From positions 558,001 through 622,000 of the forward strand of contig NZ_JANLCJ010000002.1 in the NCBI RefSeq assembly GCF_024979295.1: 64,000 nucleotides of DNA, in the 5' to 3' direction. Origin of the DNA: Herbiconiux daphne (GTDB taxonomy: Bacteria > Actinomycetota > Actinomycetes > Actinomycetales > Microbacteriaceae). The notes beneath the pieces were generated by a model. That model was not told where the DNA came from, did no database searches, and was given only the letters and a program-made list of their open reading frames with translations. This document shows, piece by piece, positions 46,079 through 54,427 of the stretch. A program made the translations under genes and the position numbers. How positions within the stretch are numbered: position 1 is the first letter of the stretch; every line of letters starts with the position of its first letter.

Positions 46079-46156
46079 AAGTGGTGATGATAGGCATGCC
46101 CCACGTCGTAGGGCGCGGCCGACCCGGCTGCAACGACATCGACGGAAAGAGCCCGC

Positions 46157-46567
46157 ATGCTCGACCACGTGTACATCTCGGTCACCGATCCGGAGCGGTC
46201 GCTCGCGTTCTACGCCGCGGCCCTCGAACCCCTGGGGTTCGCACCGTTCGGCACCTACGAATCCGCCTCGGGCCCCGACACCGTGCCCGATCTGTGGGGC
46301 CTCAGCGATGGCGGCCACGGCCGAGGAATCGCCTCGAGCATCTGGCTGCGTCAGCGCCGGCCGGGCGAGACCGGCCTCTATCTCGGCCTCGTGGCCGACG
46401 ACACGGCGACCGTCGACGCCACCTACGCCGCGGCGCTGGCGGCCGGCGCGACCGACGACGGAGTGCCGGCCATGCGCACCTATTTCGCCGACGGCTACTA
46501 CGCCGCCAACATCATCGACCTCGACGACAACCGCCTCGAGATCGTGAACAAGGCCTGGAACACCTGA
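46157..46567 (+). CDS. VOC-superfamily (glyoxalase/bleomycin-resistance-like) protein
   Basis: 136 residues. The paired beta-alpha-beta pattern is visible in MLDHVYISVTDPERSLAFYA and GYYAANIIDLDDNRLEIVNK. His4 and Glu near the C-terminus are in the usual metal-ligand positions. Such small enzymes bind drugs or detoxify electrophiles. It is paired by position with the upstream TetR. Confidence 0.85.
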   Translation: MLDHVYISVTDPERSLAFYAAALEPLGFAPFGTYESASGPDTVPDLWGLSDGGHGRGIASSIWLRQRRPGETGLYLGLVADDTATVDATYAAALAAGATDDGVPAMRTYFADGYYAANIIDLDDNRLEIVNKAWNT

Positions 46568-46610
46568 GCGGCGGGCTCACCCGGCCGGTGGTACCGACTG
46601 CGTCATCCGG

Positions 46611-47090
46611 TCAGGCGCCGCCGTCGACTTCGGCAGCGGCCCAGCCGGGAGCGTCGAGGCGGATGGCCTTGTCGCCGACCAGGGTTCGCAGCACCTCTTC
46701 CGCCGTCGCGAGCGACTCGGAGCCGACCTGGCTCGCCAGCTGGTCGCGCATCTCGTCGAACACCGCCTCACCCTCGCGCAGCAGCGCCTCGCCACGATCG
46801 GTGACCTTGAGGCGCATCACCCGGCGATCGGATGCGTCGGGCTCGCGCATCACGTAGCCCCGCTGTTCGAGCACCGTGATGGTTCTGGCTGCAGCCTGCT
46901 TGGTGACGGACATCGCGCGACCGAGCTCCGACGCGTTCACGGCGCCGGACAGGATCGAGTGCAACGCGAAGTCGTGCACCGGCCGCACGTCGTCGTAGCC
47001 GCGCCGCGCCAGCTCGGCGGTCGCCCGATCGGCCAGCGTGCGGAACCCGGCGAGCATCAGCAGCGCTAGGTCGCCACCCTCTCGAGACAC
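46611..47090 (-). CDS. MarR-family regulator
   Basis: 159 residues from a GTG. The winged helix is NASELGRAMSVTKQAAARTI, followed by the wing MREPDASDRRVMRLKVT. It diverges from an alpha/beta hydrolase; two near-identical GACAAC/TTGTC palindromes lie between them, so it is very likely an autorepressor of the pair. Confidence 0.9.
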   Translation of the reverse strand: MSREGGDLALLMLAGFRTLADRATAELARRGYDDVRPVHDFALHSILSGAVNASELGRAMSVTKQAAARTITVLEQRGYVMREPDASDRRVMRLKVTDRGEALLREGEAVFDEMRDQLASQVGSESLATAEEVLRTLVGDKAIRLDAPGWAAAEVDGGA

Positions 47091-47149
47091 ATCTGCATTC
47101 TAGGTGGGCTCGCATGACGGGCGTATGGCATCCGGTCGGTCTTGATTTC

Positions 47150-47190
47150 GACAACAAGATTGTCTACTCTAGAAAGACAACATGATTGTC
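47150..47190. promoter_or_regulatory. Twin MarR operators GACAAC(A/T)GATTGTC-type
   Basis: GACAACAAGATTGTC and GACAACATGATTGTC, identical but for one central base, 26 bp apart, between the MarR gene and the hydrolase gene. The second ends 14 bases before the hydrolase ATG. Binding by the adjacent MarR is inferred. Confidence 0.75.
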
Positions 47191-47204
47191 GATTAGGAGA
47201 TCGC

Positions 47205-48167
47205 ATGACCCCCATCACTCCCGCCGGCGCGACCATCGCCGGGGTCACCCACCACCGCGCCGAGGTCAACGGCACCGACCTGCACGTCGTCTCGGCCGGC
47301 ACCTCCGGCTCCCCCATCCTGTTAGTGCACGGGTGGCCCGAGACTTGGTGGGCCTTCCGCTCACTCATCCCGCTGCTCGCCGAGACGCATCGCGTCTACG
47401 CCCTCGATCTGCGCGGTTTCGGAGACTCCAGCAACTCGGGCTCCGACTTCACGCAGCAGGTTCTCGCCGACGACCTCCACTCCCTGGTCGAGCACATCGG
47501 CGCCGGTGCGGTTCACCTCGTCAGTCAAGACATCAGCGGAGGCGTGGCCTTCGAGTTCGCGACATCCCACCCCGGCGACGTGCTCAGCTTCACGGCGATC
47601 GAGTCCTCGCTCGCGGGCTTCGGCCTCGAGCTGCTCGCCGACGTGAACGCCTTCGGCTCGTGGCACGTCGGCTTCCTCGGCACCCCCGGAATCCCCTCGA
47701 TGCTGCTGCCGGGACACGAGCGCGAGCTGCTCGAAGGATGGGCCTTCCCCGCCATGAGCGCGACCGACGGTGCCATCAGCCAGGCCGACCTCGACGAGTT
47801 CGTGCGCACCTACTCTCGGCCGAACGCCTGGCGAGGCACCGAAGGTCTCTACCGCGCGCTGTTCACCGACAAGGGCGCCACTCGAGCACGGGCCGAGACG
47901 CATCCGCTTTCTGTGCCCGTGCTCGCCGTCGACGGCGCCAACCACCCGTTCACCGCGGAGTCGTTCCGCCCGGTGGCGGCGGGCTCGTTCGGGACGGCCC
48001 ACATCGAGGGTGTCGGTCACCTCGTCGCACAGGAAGCACCCGGCGCGCTGGCCTCCGTCGTGCTCGACTTCGTCGGGCGGGTCGACGGACGCGCTGACGA
48101 GACCGGCGCAGGCGACCGCCCGGCGACCAGCACTGACGAGACCGGCGCAGGCGACCGCACCGCCTAG
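47205..48167 (+). CDS. Alpha/beta hydrolase, epoxide-hydrolase/haloalkane-dehalogenase-like
   Basis: 320 residues. LLVHGWPETWWAFRSLIPLL gives the oxyanion region. The nucleophile is D109 in LVSQDISGGVAFEFA, so this is an Asp-type enzyme (epoxide hydrolase or dehalogenase group) rather than an esterase. The catalytic His is in GVGHLVAQEAP. The tail carries a duplicated DETGAGDR unit from a 40-odd-bp repeat. Start at the ATG beyond the operators, with AGGAGA upstream. Confidence 0.87.
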   Translation: MTPITPAGATIAGVTHHRAEVNGTDLHVVSAGTSGSPILLVHGWPETWWAFRSLIPLLAETHRVYALDLRGFGDSSNSGSDFTQQVLADDLHSLVEHIGAGAVHLVSQDISGGVAFEFATSHPGDVLSFTAIESSLAGFGLELLADVNAFGSWHVGFLGTPGIPSMLLPGHERELLEGWAFPAMSATDGAISQADLDEFVRTYSRPNAWRGTEGLYRALFTDKGATRARAETHPLSVPVLAVDGANHPFTAESFRPVAAGSFGTAHIEGVGHLVAQEAPGALASVVLDFVGRVDGRADETGAGDRPATSTDETGAGDRTA

Positions 48168-48799
48168 AGAGTGACCGTCTGGCCCACCTCGAGGGTCTCC
48201 ACCGGCATGCCGATCAGCTGACCGATCGTCGGGGCGAAGGCCTGCCGACCCGCCTCGCTCAGCATCAGGTCGTGAATCTGGATGACGCGCGACGGCGCCA
48301 CGGCCCGCACGAAGTCGACCGCCTCGCCGAGCTTCACCCAGGGGCCGCTCGTGGGCAGCAGCAACACCGGCACCGCGACATCCGGAACCAGGTAGGAATC
48401 GCCGGGGTGGAACACCGTGTGGTCGACGAGGTAGCCGACGTTCTCGCTCACGGGAACGTCGGGGTGGATCTGCGCGTGCCGCTCGCCGATGACGGTCAGG
48501 TCGAAGCCCGCGGCCTCGAACGTGTCGCCCGCCGCGACGACGATCACGCGACCGTCGTGCGACTCGAGCGACGTCGCCACCGACGCGGGCGCCCACACGC
48601 GCAGGTCGGGCTGCGCATCGAGCGCGGCGTTCAGGATGCCGGCGTCGAAGTGATCGGGGTGGTCGTGGGTCACGAGCACGGCGGTGGTTGCGGCGATGAG
48701 CTCTGCCGAGTTCGGCGTGTAGGCGCCGGGATCGATGACGAGCGAGGTGTCGTTCTTCGCCAGCACGATGGTGGCGTGGGTCTGCTTGGTGAGTTCCAT
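48164..48799 (-). CDS. Metallo-beta-lactamase-fold hydrolase, UlaG-like
   Basis: 211 residues. The metal motif HXHXDH is H45-D-H47-P-D49-H50 (VTHDHPDHFDAG). It also has VGYLVDHTVFHPGDSYLVPD, as in UlaG/RNase-Z-like small hydrolases. It diverges from a MarR gene across a 15-bp perfect inverted repeat. Its stop overlaps the end of the convergent hydrolase gene by four bases. Confidence 0.87.
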   Translation of the reverse strand: MELTKQTHATIVLAKNDTSLVIDPGAYTPNSAELIAATTAVLVTHDHPDHFDAGILNAALDAQPDLRVWAPASVATSLESHDGRVIVVAAGDTFEAAGFDLTVIGERHAQIHPDVPVSENVGYLVDHTVFHPGDSYLVPDVAVPVLLLPTSGPWVKLGEAVDFVRAVAPSRVIQIHDLMLSEAGRQAFAPTIGQLIGMPVETLEVGQTVTL

Positions 48800-48810
48800 A
48801 GGGTCAACTA

Positions 48811-48846
48811 TACAGGCAGACTGCATATTTCTGCAGTCTGCCTGTA
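48811..48846. promoter_or_regulatory. 15-bp perfect inverted repeat, MarR operator candidate
   Basis: TACAGGCAGACTGCA and its exact complement flank TATTTC, in the 57-base gap between the MBL-fold gene and the MarR gene. The gap must hold both promoters, so a bound regulator would block both. Confidence 0.8.
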
Positions 48847-48856
48847 GATTGATGGC

Positions 48857-49288
48857 ATGTCCGAATTCACGCTCGAGACCGCTGACCGGCTGAGACGCTC
48901 GGTGGGCGACCTGGTGCGGGCCGTGCAGCAGATCGAGGGCATCCCGGGAGGTCAGATCGAGACGCTCGGGTTCCTCTTCCGCGACGGGCCGCAGAGCATC
49001 GCGCAGCTCGCGCGGCGGCGGCGCATCCGGCATCAGAGCATGAGCAGCACGGTCGCCGAGCTCGAGACGCAGGGGCTGGTGACGAGGTCGCCCGACCCTG
49101 CCGACGGCCGCGGCGTGCTGATCGAACTCACCGGGCCCGGTTCGGAGGCGATCCGGGAGTCGCGTCGCCGGCGCTCGACCCTGCTGCTCGACGCGGCCGA
49201 GAAGGCGCTCACCGCTGACGAACGCTCACACCTCGCCCAGACGGCCGAGCTCTTCGAGAAGCTGCGCGAAGCCCTGCCGTCGACGTGA
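48857..49288 (+). CDS. MarR-family regulator of the MBL-fold hydrolase
   Basis: 143 residues. The winged helix is QSIAQLARRRRIRHQSMSST, with wing RSPDPADGRGVLIELT. It starts 11 bases after the operator. Likely a repressor of itself and the divergent hydrolase. Confidence 0.9.
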   Translation: MSEFTLETADRLRRSVGDLVRAVQQIEGIPGGQIETLGFLFRDGPQSIAQLARRRRIRHQSMSSTVAELETQGLVTRSPDPADGRGVLIELTGPGSEAIRESRRRRSTLLLDAAEKALTADERSHLAQTAELFEKLREALPST

Positions 49289-49420
49289 TCGACGTCAGAC
49301 GGCGATCGGCCGACCCACGGATGCCCCGGGGCCGGCCGATCGAATGACCGACGACGACGCCGATCAACAGCGCGTCAGCGCCACAACGCCTCAGCGCCGC
49401 AGCGCCTCAGGCCGTCTGCG

Positions 49421-49855
49421 TCAGCTCGTCAGCGTCTTCTGCGCGTCGGCCGACGTCGAGGCATTGTGCACCTGGATCTTGCGCGGCTTCGCCCGCTCGC
49501 TGACCGGGATGATCACGCTCAGCACGCCGTTGTCATAGCTGGCCGAGATGGCCGACGTGTCGACGCCCTCGCCGATGCTGAACTGCCGCAGGTAGGTGCC
49601 GGCCGGGCGCTCCTGCGCCAGCCACTTCGCGCCCTCCACGGTGCCCGCCGTGCGCTGGGCGCGAATGGTGAGCAACTGACCGTCGACGTCGATGTCGACC
49701 GACCCCGGGTCGACGCCCGGCAGGTCGGCGTTGAGCACGTAGCGATCGGCGTCACGGTAGAGGTCGACGGGCATCACGCGCGGCCCCGGCCTGGACTGCA
49801 GCAGGGTGCTCGCGACGCGGTCGAGCTCGCTGAAAGGGTCAAAAGTCATAGCCAT
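49421..49855 (-). CDS. Hsp20/alpha-crystallin small heat-shock protein
   Basis: 144 residues. The alpha-crystallin domain runs from about residue 28 to 130 (PVDLYRDADRYVLNADLPGV, SYDNGVLSVIIPVSE). The C-terminus lacks an obvious IXI motif. It is a holdase that binds unfolding proteins in the cytoplasm. A CIRCE-like element lies about 60 bases upstream, so HrcA control is expected. The second in-frame ATG (MTFDPF) is an alternative start. Confidence 0.92.
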   Translation of the reverse strand: MAMTFDPFSELDRVASTLLQSRPGPRVMPVDLYRDADRYVLNADLPGVDPGSVDIDVDGQLLTIRAQRTAGTVEGAKWLAQERPAGTYLRQFSIGEGVDTSAISASYDNGVLSVIIPVSERAKPRKIQVHNASTSADAQKTLTS

Positions 49856-49915
49856 GATGAATGAATCTCCTTCCGGGTTCTGAGGCTGAGTGCCCTTGAC
49901 TCAACTACTCAGAAT

Positions 49916-49942
49916 TTAGCACTCGACCCCCTCGAGTGCCAG
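49916..49942. promoter_or_regulatory. CIRCE-like HrcA operator
   Basis: TTAGCACTC-N9-GAGTGCCAG matches the CIRCE consensus TTAGCACTC-N9-GAGTGCTAA with two mismatches, both in the right arm. It lies 61 bases ahead of the Hsp20 gene. Confidence 0.82.
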
Positions 49943-49989
49943 ATCGATCCACCTCAAAAAACGCTGAAAATCGGATGCCGCGGCAGCGC

Positions 49990-50490
49990 TCATCGGCCAC
50001 GCCGACGCCGTGGGGCCGCCGACCGTGGCGGGGTCGCGCGCATGTGGTCGCGCACGAGCGAGAGTGATCGGCCGAGCGACTCCACGTCGTCGTGCCGGAG
50101 CGGCGCCAGGAACATCTTCTTGAGCACCTCGATGTGCCCGGGGAACACCGCCGCGAGCCGCGCTCGCCCGGCATCCGTGATCGTCACCGTCACGCTGCGC
50201 TCGTCGTCGACCGAGGGCGCGCGGGTGACGAGGCCGGCCGCCTCGAGCAGTCCGGCCTGGTGCGTGAGCCCGCTGCGGCTGTAGACCACCCCATCGGCCA
50301 GATCGGTCATGCGCTTGCTGCCCGCGGGCGAGTCGCCGAGCGTCGCCAGCAACTGGAACTGCACATAACTCAGGTCGCCGGCGTCTTTCAACTGCAGCTC
50401 GACGGCGTGCCGCAGCAGGCTACTCACCTCGATGAGCGCGAAATAGGCGCCGAGCTCGTCGGGGTCGAGCGACGCGGATTCTTCGGTCAT
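49990..50490 (-). CDS. MarR-family regulator
   Basis: 166 residues. A winged helix (MTDLADGVVYSRSGLTHQAG, then RAPSVDDERSVTVTIT) and a dimerising N-terminal helix (FALIEVSSLLRHAVELQLKD) are seen. The tail is basic (RSAAPRRRRGR). It diverges from a quinone-oxidoreductase-like gene with two palindromic operators in between. Confidence 0.9.
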   Translation of the reverse strand: MTEESASLDPDELGAYFALIEVSSLLRHAVELQLKDAGDLSYVQFQLLATLGDSPAGSKRMTDLADGVVYSRSGLTHQAGLLEAAGLVTRAPSVDDERSVTVTITDAGRARLAAVFPGHIEVLKKMFLAPLRHDDVESLGRSLSLVRDHMRATPPRSAAPRRRRGR

Positions 50491-50505
50491 GTGCTCATTC
50501 TAACT

Positions 50506-50561
50506 TGCTTCGATATCGAAGCAGTGCTAGCGTCATCTCCAGTTGCTTCGACATCGAAGCA
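50506..50561. promoter_or_regulatory. Two 18-bp palindromic operators
   Basis: TGCTTCGATATCGAAGCA is a perfect palindrome. TGCTTCGACATCGAAGCA, 38 bp on, differs at one central base. They sit between the MarR gene and the NADPH-oxidoreductase gene and are the obvious targets of that regulator. Confidence 0.8.
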
Positions 50562-50613
50562 CTTCGCCCCTCAGAGCACCGGCGACCGATCGCCCGAACG
50601 AAAGAAGACCACC

Positions 50614-51552
50614 ATGAAGGCACTCCGATTCCACCAGCACGGCACGCCCGGCGTTCTGCAGATCGACGACGTCGACCTGCCCCAGCCCGGCCCCGGCGAG
50701 GTGCGCCTGCGGGTCGCCGCGGCCGCGTTCAACCCGGCCGACAACGGCATCCGTGCGGGCAGCCTGCCCATTCCCGTGACCCTGCCGCACACCCCCGGCT
50801 ACGACGTCTCGGGAACCGTCGACGCCCTCGGCGACGGCGTCTCGACCCTCGCCGAGGGCGACGCCGTGATCGGCTTCCTGCCCATGACCGCCCCGGGTGG
50901 CGCCGCGGACTACGTCATCGCGCCGGCGAACGTGCTGGTCGCCGCACCGACCGGCATTCCGCTGACGGATGCCGCGGCCATTCCCTCGGTCGCCCTCACC
51001 GCCTGGCAGGCCCTGTTCGATGAGGCCGCCCTCCAGGCCGGTCAGCGCGCGCTCATCGTCGGCGCGGGCGGCACCGTCGGCGGCTACGCGGTGCGCCTCG
51101 CCAAGCACGCCGGCGCTCACGTCATCGCCACCGCCAGCCCGCGCAGCAGTGCGAATGTGCGTGCGGCGGGTGCCGACGAGATCGTCGACCACACGGCATC
51201 CACCGTGCTCGACGCGGTGACCGAGCCGGTCGACGTGCTGCTCAATCTGGCCCCGATCGAGCCCGAGGAGTTCACGGCACTAGTCGCCCTGGTGCGCGAC
51301 GGCGGTGTGGTCGTGAGCACCACGGCCTGGATGCCGGCGCCGAGCGACGACGAGCGCGGGGTGCGCTCGGTGGTCGTGTTCGTGCGGAGCGACGCCGAGC
51401 AGCTCGCCGAGATCGTGGCGCTCGTGCAAAGCGGCGACCTGACGGTCGAGATCGCCCGTCGGGTCGGGCTCGCCGAGGTGGCCGGCATCCACGAGCAGTC
51501 AGCCGCGGGCACCCTGCGCGGCAAGGTCATCATGGTGCCGAGCATCGCGTGA
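50614..51552 (+). CDS. Zeta-crystallin-like NADP-dependent oxidoreductase (MDR superfamily)
   Basis: 312 residues. It has MKALRFHQHGTPGVLQIDDV, AAAFNPADNGIRAG, the GroES-like GYDVSGTVDALGDG, and the NADP motif VGAGGTVGGYAVRLAKHAGA. No zinc-ligand cysteines are present, as in quinone oxidoreductases. It probably reduces quinones or reactive carbonyls under control of the divergent MarR. Confidence 0.88.
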   Translation: MKALRFHQHGTPGVLQIDDVDLPQPGPGEVRLRVAAAAFNPADNGIRAGSLPIPVTLPHTPGYDVSGTVDALGDGVSTLAEGDAVIGFLPMTAPGGAADYVIAPANVLVAAPTGIPLTDAAAIPSVALTAWQALFDEAALQAGQRALIVGAGGTVGGYAVRLAKHAGAHVIATASPRSSANVRAAGADEIVDHTASTVLDAVTEPVDVLLNLAPIEPEEFTALVALVRDGGVVVSTTAWMPAPSDDERGVRSVVVFVRSDAEQLAEIVALVQSGDLTVEIARRVGLAEVAGIHEQSAAGTLRGKVIMVPSIA

Positions 51553-51650
51553 GAGCGGCGGGGCGGCCGCCTGCCGACGCAAGCGGCCGCCCGACGCGGC
51601 TCAGTCCAGCGTTGCCCAGGCCAGCCGTGCCCAGCCCAGCCCTGCCGAAC

Positions 51651-52316
51651 TCAGCGCGACGCGCCGACGAGGCGGGCCGCCTCCGAGATCGCGCGCCCGG
51701 CCTCGTGGGCCTGCTGCTCGGCGTTCACACGCAGCTCGGCCGCCATGTCGGCGAACGAGTCGAGCGCCGGATTCACACCGACGAGGGTGAACGGCCGCTG
51801 CACGACGTGCAGGTCGAGCTGCCAGACATCACCGAGCACCCGGCGCAGCCAGTCGGTCGAGTGGTCCCAGCCGTGGCGGGGGGTGCCGGGCGAGTAGTTG
51901 CCGCCGAGGGTGGTGTTGAGCACGGCGGGCTTGCCGGCGAGCGCCGAGGTTCCGCCGGGGCCGATCTCGGGCACCGTGTAGGCGAGGTCGAACCACAGCT
52001 TGAAGTGCTGCGAGACGCCGAAGTTGTAGAGCGGCACGTTGAACACCAGCGCGTCGGCGGTCAGCATCTCATCGGCCAGGGTGCGGGCCAGCGCCGTCAC
52101 GGCGTGCTGCGACGGGGTGCGCACGTCGTCGGGGATGAAACCGGCCGAGACGGCCTCTTGCCACGCGGTCGCGGCGATCGGGTCGGCGGCCAGGTCGCGC
52201 TTCACGACGGTGTCGCCCGGCGTCGCGGCCAGCCACTCGCCCTCGACGATGTCACCGAGGGCCGAACTTGCAGACGAGCCCGGCATGATGCTCGCGTCGA
52301 GTCGGAAGAGGGTCAT
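51651..52316 (-). CDS. Flavodoxin-fold FMN-dependent NAD(P)H oxidoreductase (azoreductase-like)
   Basis: 221 residues from the ATG giving MTLFRLDASI. The AzoR-type pattern is DASIMPGSSASSALGDI, ADALVFNVPLYNFGVSQHFK and KPAVLNTTLGGNYSPG. It would reduce azo compounds or quinones with NAD(P)H. It diverges from an HxlR regulator, a common redox-stress pairing. Confidence 0.85.
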   Translation of the reverse strand: MTLFRLDASIMPGSSASSALGDIVEGEWLAATPGDTVVKRDLAADPIAATAWQEAVSAGFIPDDVRTPSQHAVTALARTLADEMLTADALVFNVPLYNFGVSQHFKLWFDLAYTVPEIGPGGTSALAGKPAVLNTTLGGNYSPGTPRHGWDHSTDWLRRVLGDVWQLDLHVVQRPFTLVGVNPALDSFADMAAELRVNAEQQAHEAGRAISEAARLVGASR

Positions 52317-52342
52317 CCGTTGTACTCCAATTCTCATACCAA

Positions 52343-52357
52343 CTCTGTATTTCAGAG
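52343..52357. promoter_or_regulatory. Palindrome CTCTG-N5-CAGAG between azoreductase and HxlR genes
   Basis: A 5-5-5 palindrome inside the 75-base divergent intergenic region. Possible HxlR site; the arms are short, so support is modest. Confidence 0.4.
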
Positions 52358-52391
52358 CGGGTAGCAAAAACCTAGCATGTACACTGGGCGA

Positions 52392-52727
52392 ATGGAGAAC
52401 CAGACGGCGCACCGCTGCGACGCAGCGGTCACGCTCGCGTTCTCCATTCTCGGCAAGCGCTGGACGGGCATGATCGTCGACTCCCTCGGCGCCGGCGAGA
52501 TGTCGTTCACCGACGTGCGCCGCGCGGTGTCGGGCATCAGCGACGCCGTGTTGAGCGATCGGCTGGCCGAACTCACCCACAGCGGCCTCGTCGAGCGCCG
52601 CGTCAACGAGGGCCCGCCCGTCTCGGTGGTCTACCGCCTCACCTCGAGCGGCGAAGAGCTCGTGCCGCTGCTCGGCCAGCTCGGCCAGTGGGCACAGGCG
52701 AACCTGCGGTCCGTTCCGCAGCACTAG
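52392..52727 (+). CDS. HxlR-family transcriptional regulator
   Basis: 111 residues. HRCDAAVTLAFSILGKRWTG is the HxlR start, with FTDVRRAVSGISDAVLSDRL as recognition helix region. A single Cys near residue 8 lies where redox-sensing HxlR proteins (HypR/QorR types) keep theirs. An upstream in-frame ATG would add five residues. Likely controls the divergent azoreductase-like gene. Confidence 0.87.
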   Translation: MENQTAHRCDAAVTLAFSILGKRWTGMIVDSLGAGEMSFTDVRRAVSGISDAVLSDRLAELTHSGLVERRVNEGPPVSVVYRLTSSGEELVPLLGQLGQWAQANLRSVPQH

Positions 52728-52783
52728 CCCAACGGATGCCGCCACGAGCCCGTCCTCGGCGGCGCTAGGCGCTTCCGCTCGGC

Positions 52784-54427
52784 TCAGCGACGCCGCTTCG
52801 GGTCGGTGACCCCGTCCAGGAACTCCTCGAACGACGGGAAGATCTGCTCCCGACTCACCCGCTCGGCCTCGACGCCGATGCGGAGCACGTCGTGGAGCGG
52901 CAGCGCGTCGGCGTCGAGCCGATCCCGCAGCGCCGCGACCCGGTCGAAGGGTGAGCCGAAGGCCGAGTCGGATGCCGCGTCGTCGCCGGCCGCCGCACCC
53001 GTCGACGCTCCCTCTGCCGCCCCCGACCGTGGCGGCGTCGAGATGCCCAACGCGGCCTCGAGTGACGCGAGATCGGGCAGCACGCGCAACCCCTCGGGCA
53101 CCTGCGGCGTCACGACCGGCAGCTGCGCCGGCGCCGGAACCGGCAGCACCCGCACCGGGTTCGACAACGCCACCACCTCGCCGTGCTCGTTCGACGCCCG
53201 CACGCCCACCCGCCCGGTCTGACGGGCGGTGAACCGCTCGAGAACGACGCGCGAACCGACATCGCGGGTGATGTCGGCGCGACCCGGCATCTCGATCGTG
53301 AGTCGCCGGGCTCCGGTGAGCTCCACCTCGAGGCGCACTTCGTCACCCTCGGCGACCAGCGCCGGGGTCACCTCGAGGCGCCGGATGACGGGAGCCTCGA
53401 GGTTCTCGACGATCATCCCACGCAGGTAGGCATACCACTCGGCGGCCGTCGGCCGCGCTTCGGGGTCGTCGCCCAGCGCATCGTGCATCATGCGCTGTCC
53501 GACCTCGTCGAGCACGCTCCCGATACGGTCGGCGTCGCGACTGCGCTCCAGCCCGTCGCCGGCCGGCGCGAGCACCCGCAGAATCAGCAGCGCGAGCTTG
53601 TAGTGATCGGTCGCGACCGTCTGCACCGACGGGGCTCGGGATGCCGCGGCATCCGTCTGGGCGTCGCCACCTGCCGCGCTGCTCGCGTCGCCACTCTCGA
53701 ACGAGCTCTCCACCGGGACCTCGAACGATTCGGGCGCCGCCCACCCCGCGCTGTTGCGCTGCGGAGTCTGCTCGCCCGCGAAGGCCGCACCCTCGCAGCC
53801 GACGACGAACGCCTCGGCGATGTCGTCTTGGCCGAACAGCACCGATCGGTCGGAGAGGTCGCCGTAGACCACGCCCTGCCGGTGCAGCAGCTCGAGCAGC
53901 AAGCAGACGCGCGCCAGCACGGTGCCGCGGGCGACCAGATCGCGCTCCCCCACGGTGACCGCGCCGGCTCGCCGGGCGCGCTTCGGCGCGATCACGAGCC
54001 ACTTGACCTGCTGCGGCACCTTGGTCTGGCTCTTCTGCTCCGCGGGCAGGTAGTAGAAGGGATGCGCGGCGAGCGGCACTAGGCATCCGACGATCTCGCC
54101 GTCGTCGCCCTCCACCACGGCCAGGGGCCAGGCGGCCAGACCGTCGAGCGTCGTGCGCGCGGGGGCGTCGAGCTGCCAGCGCAGGGCGACGAGGCGCGAG
54201 AGAACGGCGGAGTCCCAATGGTCGGCGGCGCCGTCGCGCACGCGCACGAACGCGAGGCCGCCGTGGTGGCCGGGCACGGTGAAGGTCTCGAGTCGATGAA
54301 CGTCGGTGGCGGCGCCGTTGCCGATCAGGGCTCTGGCGCCGAGGTCGGCCTCGCGCACGCGGATGCCCGCCGCGCGCGACACGAACTGCTGCTCGCCCTG
54401 TTTCTCGTCATCCTGCTTTTCCGACAC
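52784..54427 (-). CDS. Pseudokinase-like protein with C-terminal beta domain
   Basis: About 547 residues, soluble. Residues 25 to 340 have a protein-kinase outline: a catalytic-loop remnant VVYGDLSDRSVLF with D190 kept but the Asn position a Ser, and GCEGAAF where DFG should be. No clear beta-3 lysine or Gly loop is seen. So it is probably catalytically dead or strongly diverged. A predicted Ig-like segment follows (ALVAEGDEVRLEVELTGARR), then a Ser/Ala-rich linker and a helical end. YegI-type kinases of phosphatase/VWA triads have a similar look, but no phosphatase or VWA gene is adjacent. The GTG start is that of GTGTCGGAA after the 46-bp shared block. Confidence 0.6.
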   Translation of the reverse strand: MSEKQDDEKQGEQQFVSRAAGIRVREADLGARALIGNGAATDVHRLETFTVPGHHGGLAFVRVRDGAADHWDSAVLSRLVALRWQLDAPARTTLDGLAAWPLAVVEGDDGEIVGCLVPLAAHPFYYLPAEQKSQTKVPQQVKWLVIAPKRARRAGAVTVGERDLVARGTVLARVCLLLELLHRQGVVYGDLSDRSVLFGQDDIAEAFVVGCEGAAFAGEQTPQRNSAGWAAPESFEVPVESSFESGDASSAAGGDAQTDAAASRAPSVQTVATDHYKLALLILRVLAPAGDGLERSRDADRIGSVLDEVGQRMMHDALGDDPEARPTAAEWYAYLRGMIVENLEAPVIRRLEVTPALVAEGDEVRLEVELTGARRLTIEMPGRADITRDVGSRVVLERFTARQTGRVGVRASNEHGEVVALSNPVRVLPVPAPAQLPVVTPQVPEGLRVLPDLASLEAALGISTPPRSGAAEGASTGAAAGDDAASDSAFGSPFDRVAALRDRLDADALPLHDVLRIGVEAERVSREQIFPSFEEFLDGVTDPKRRR

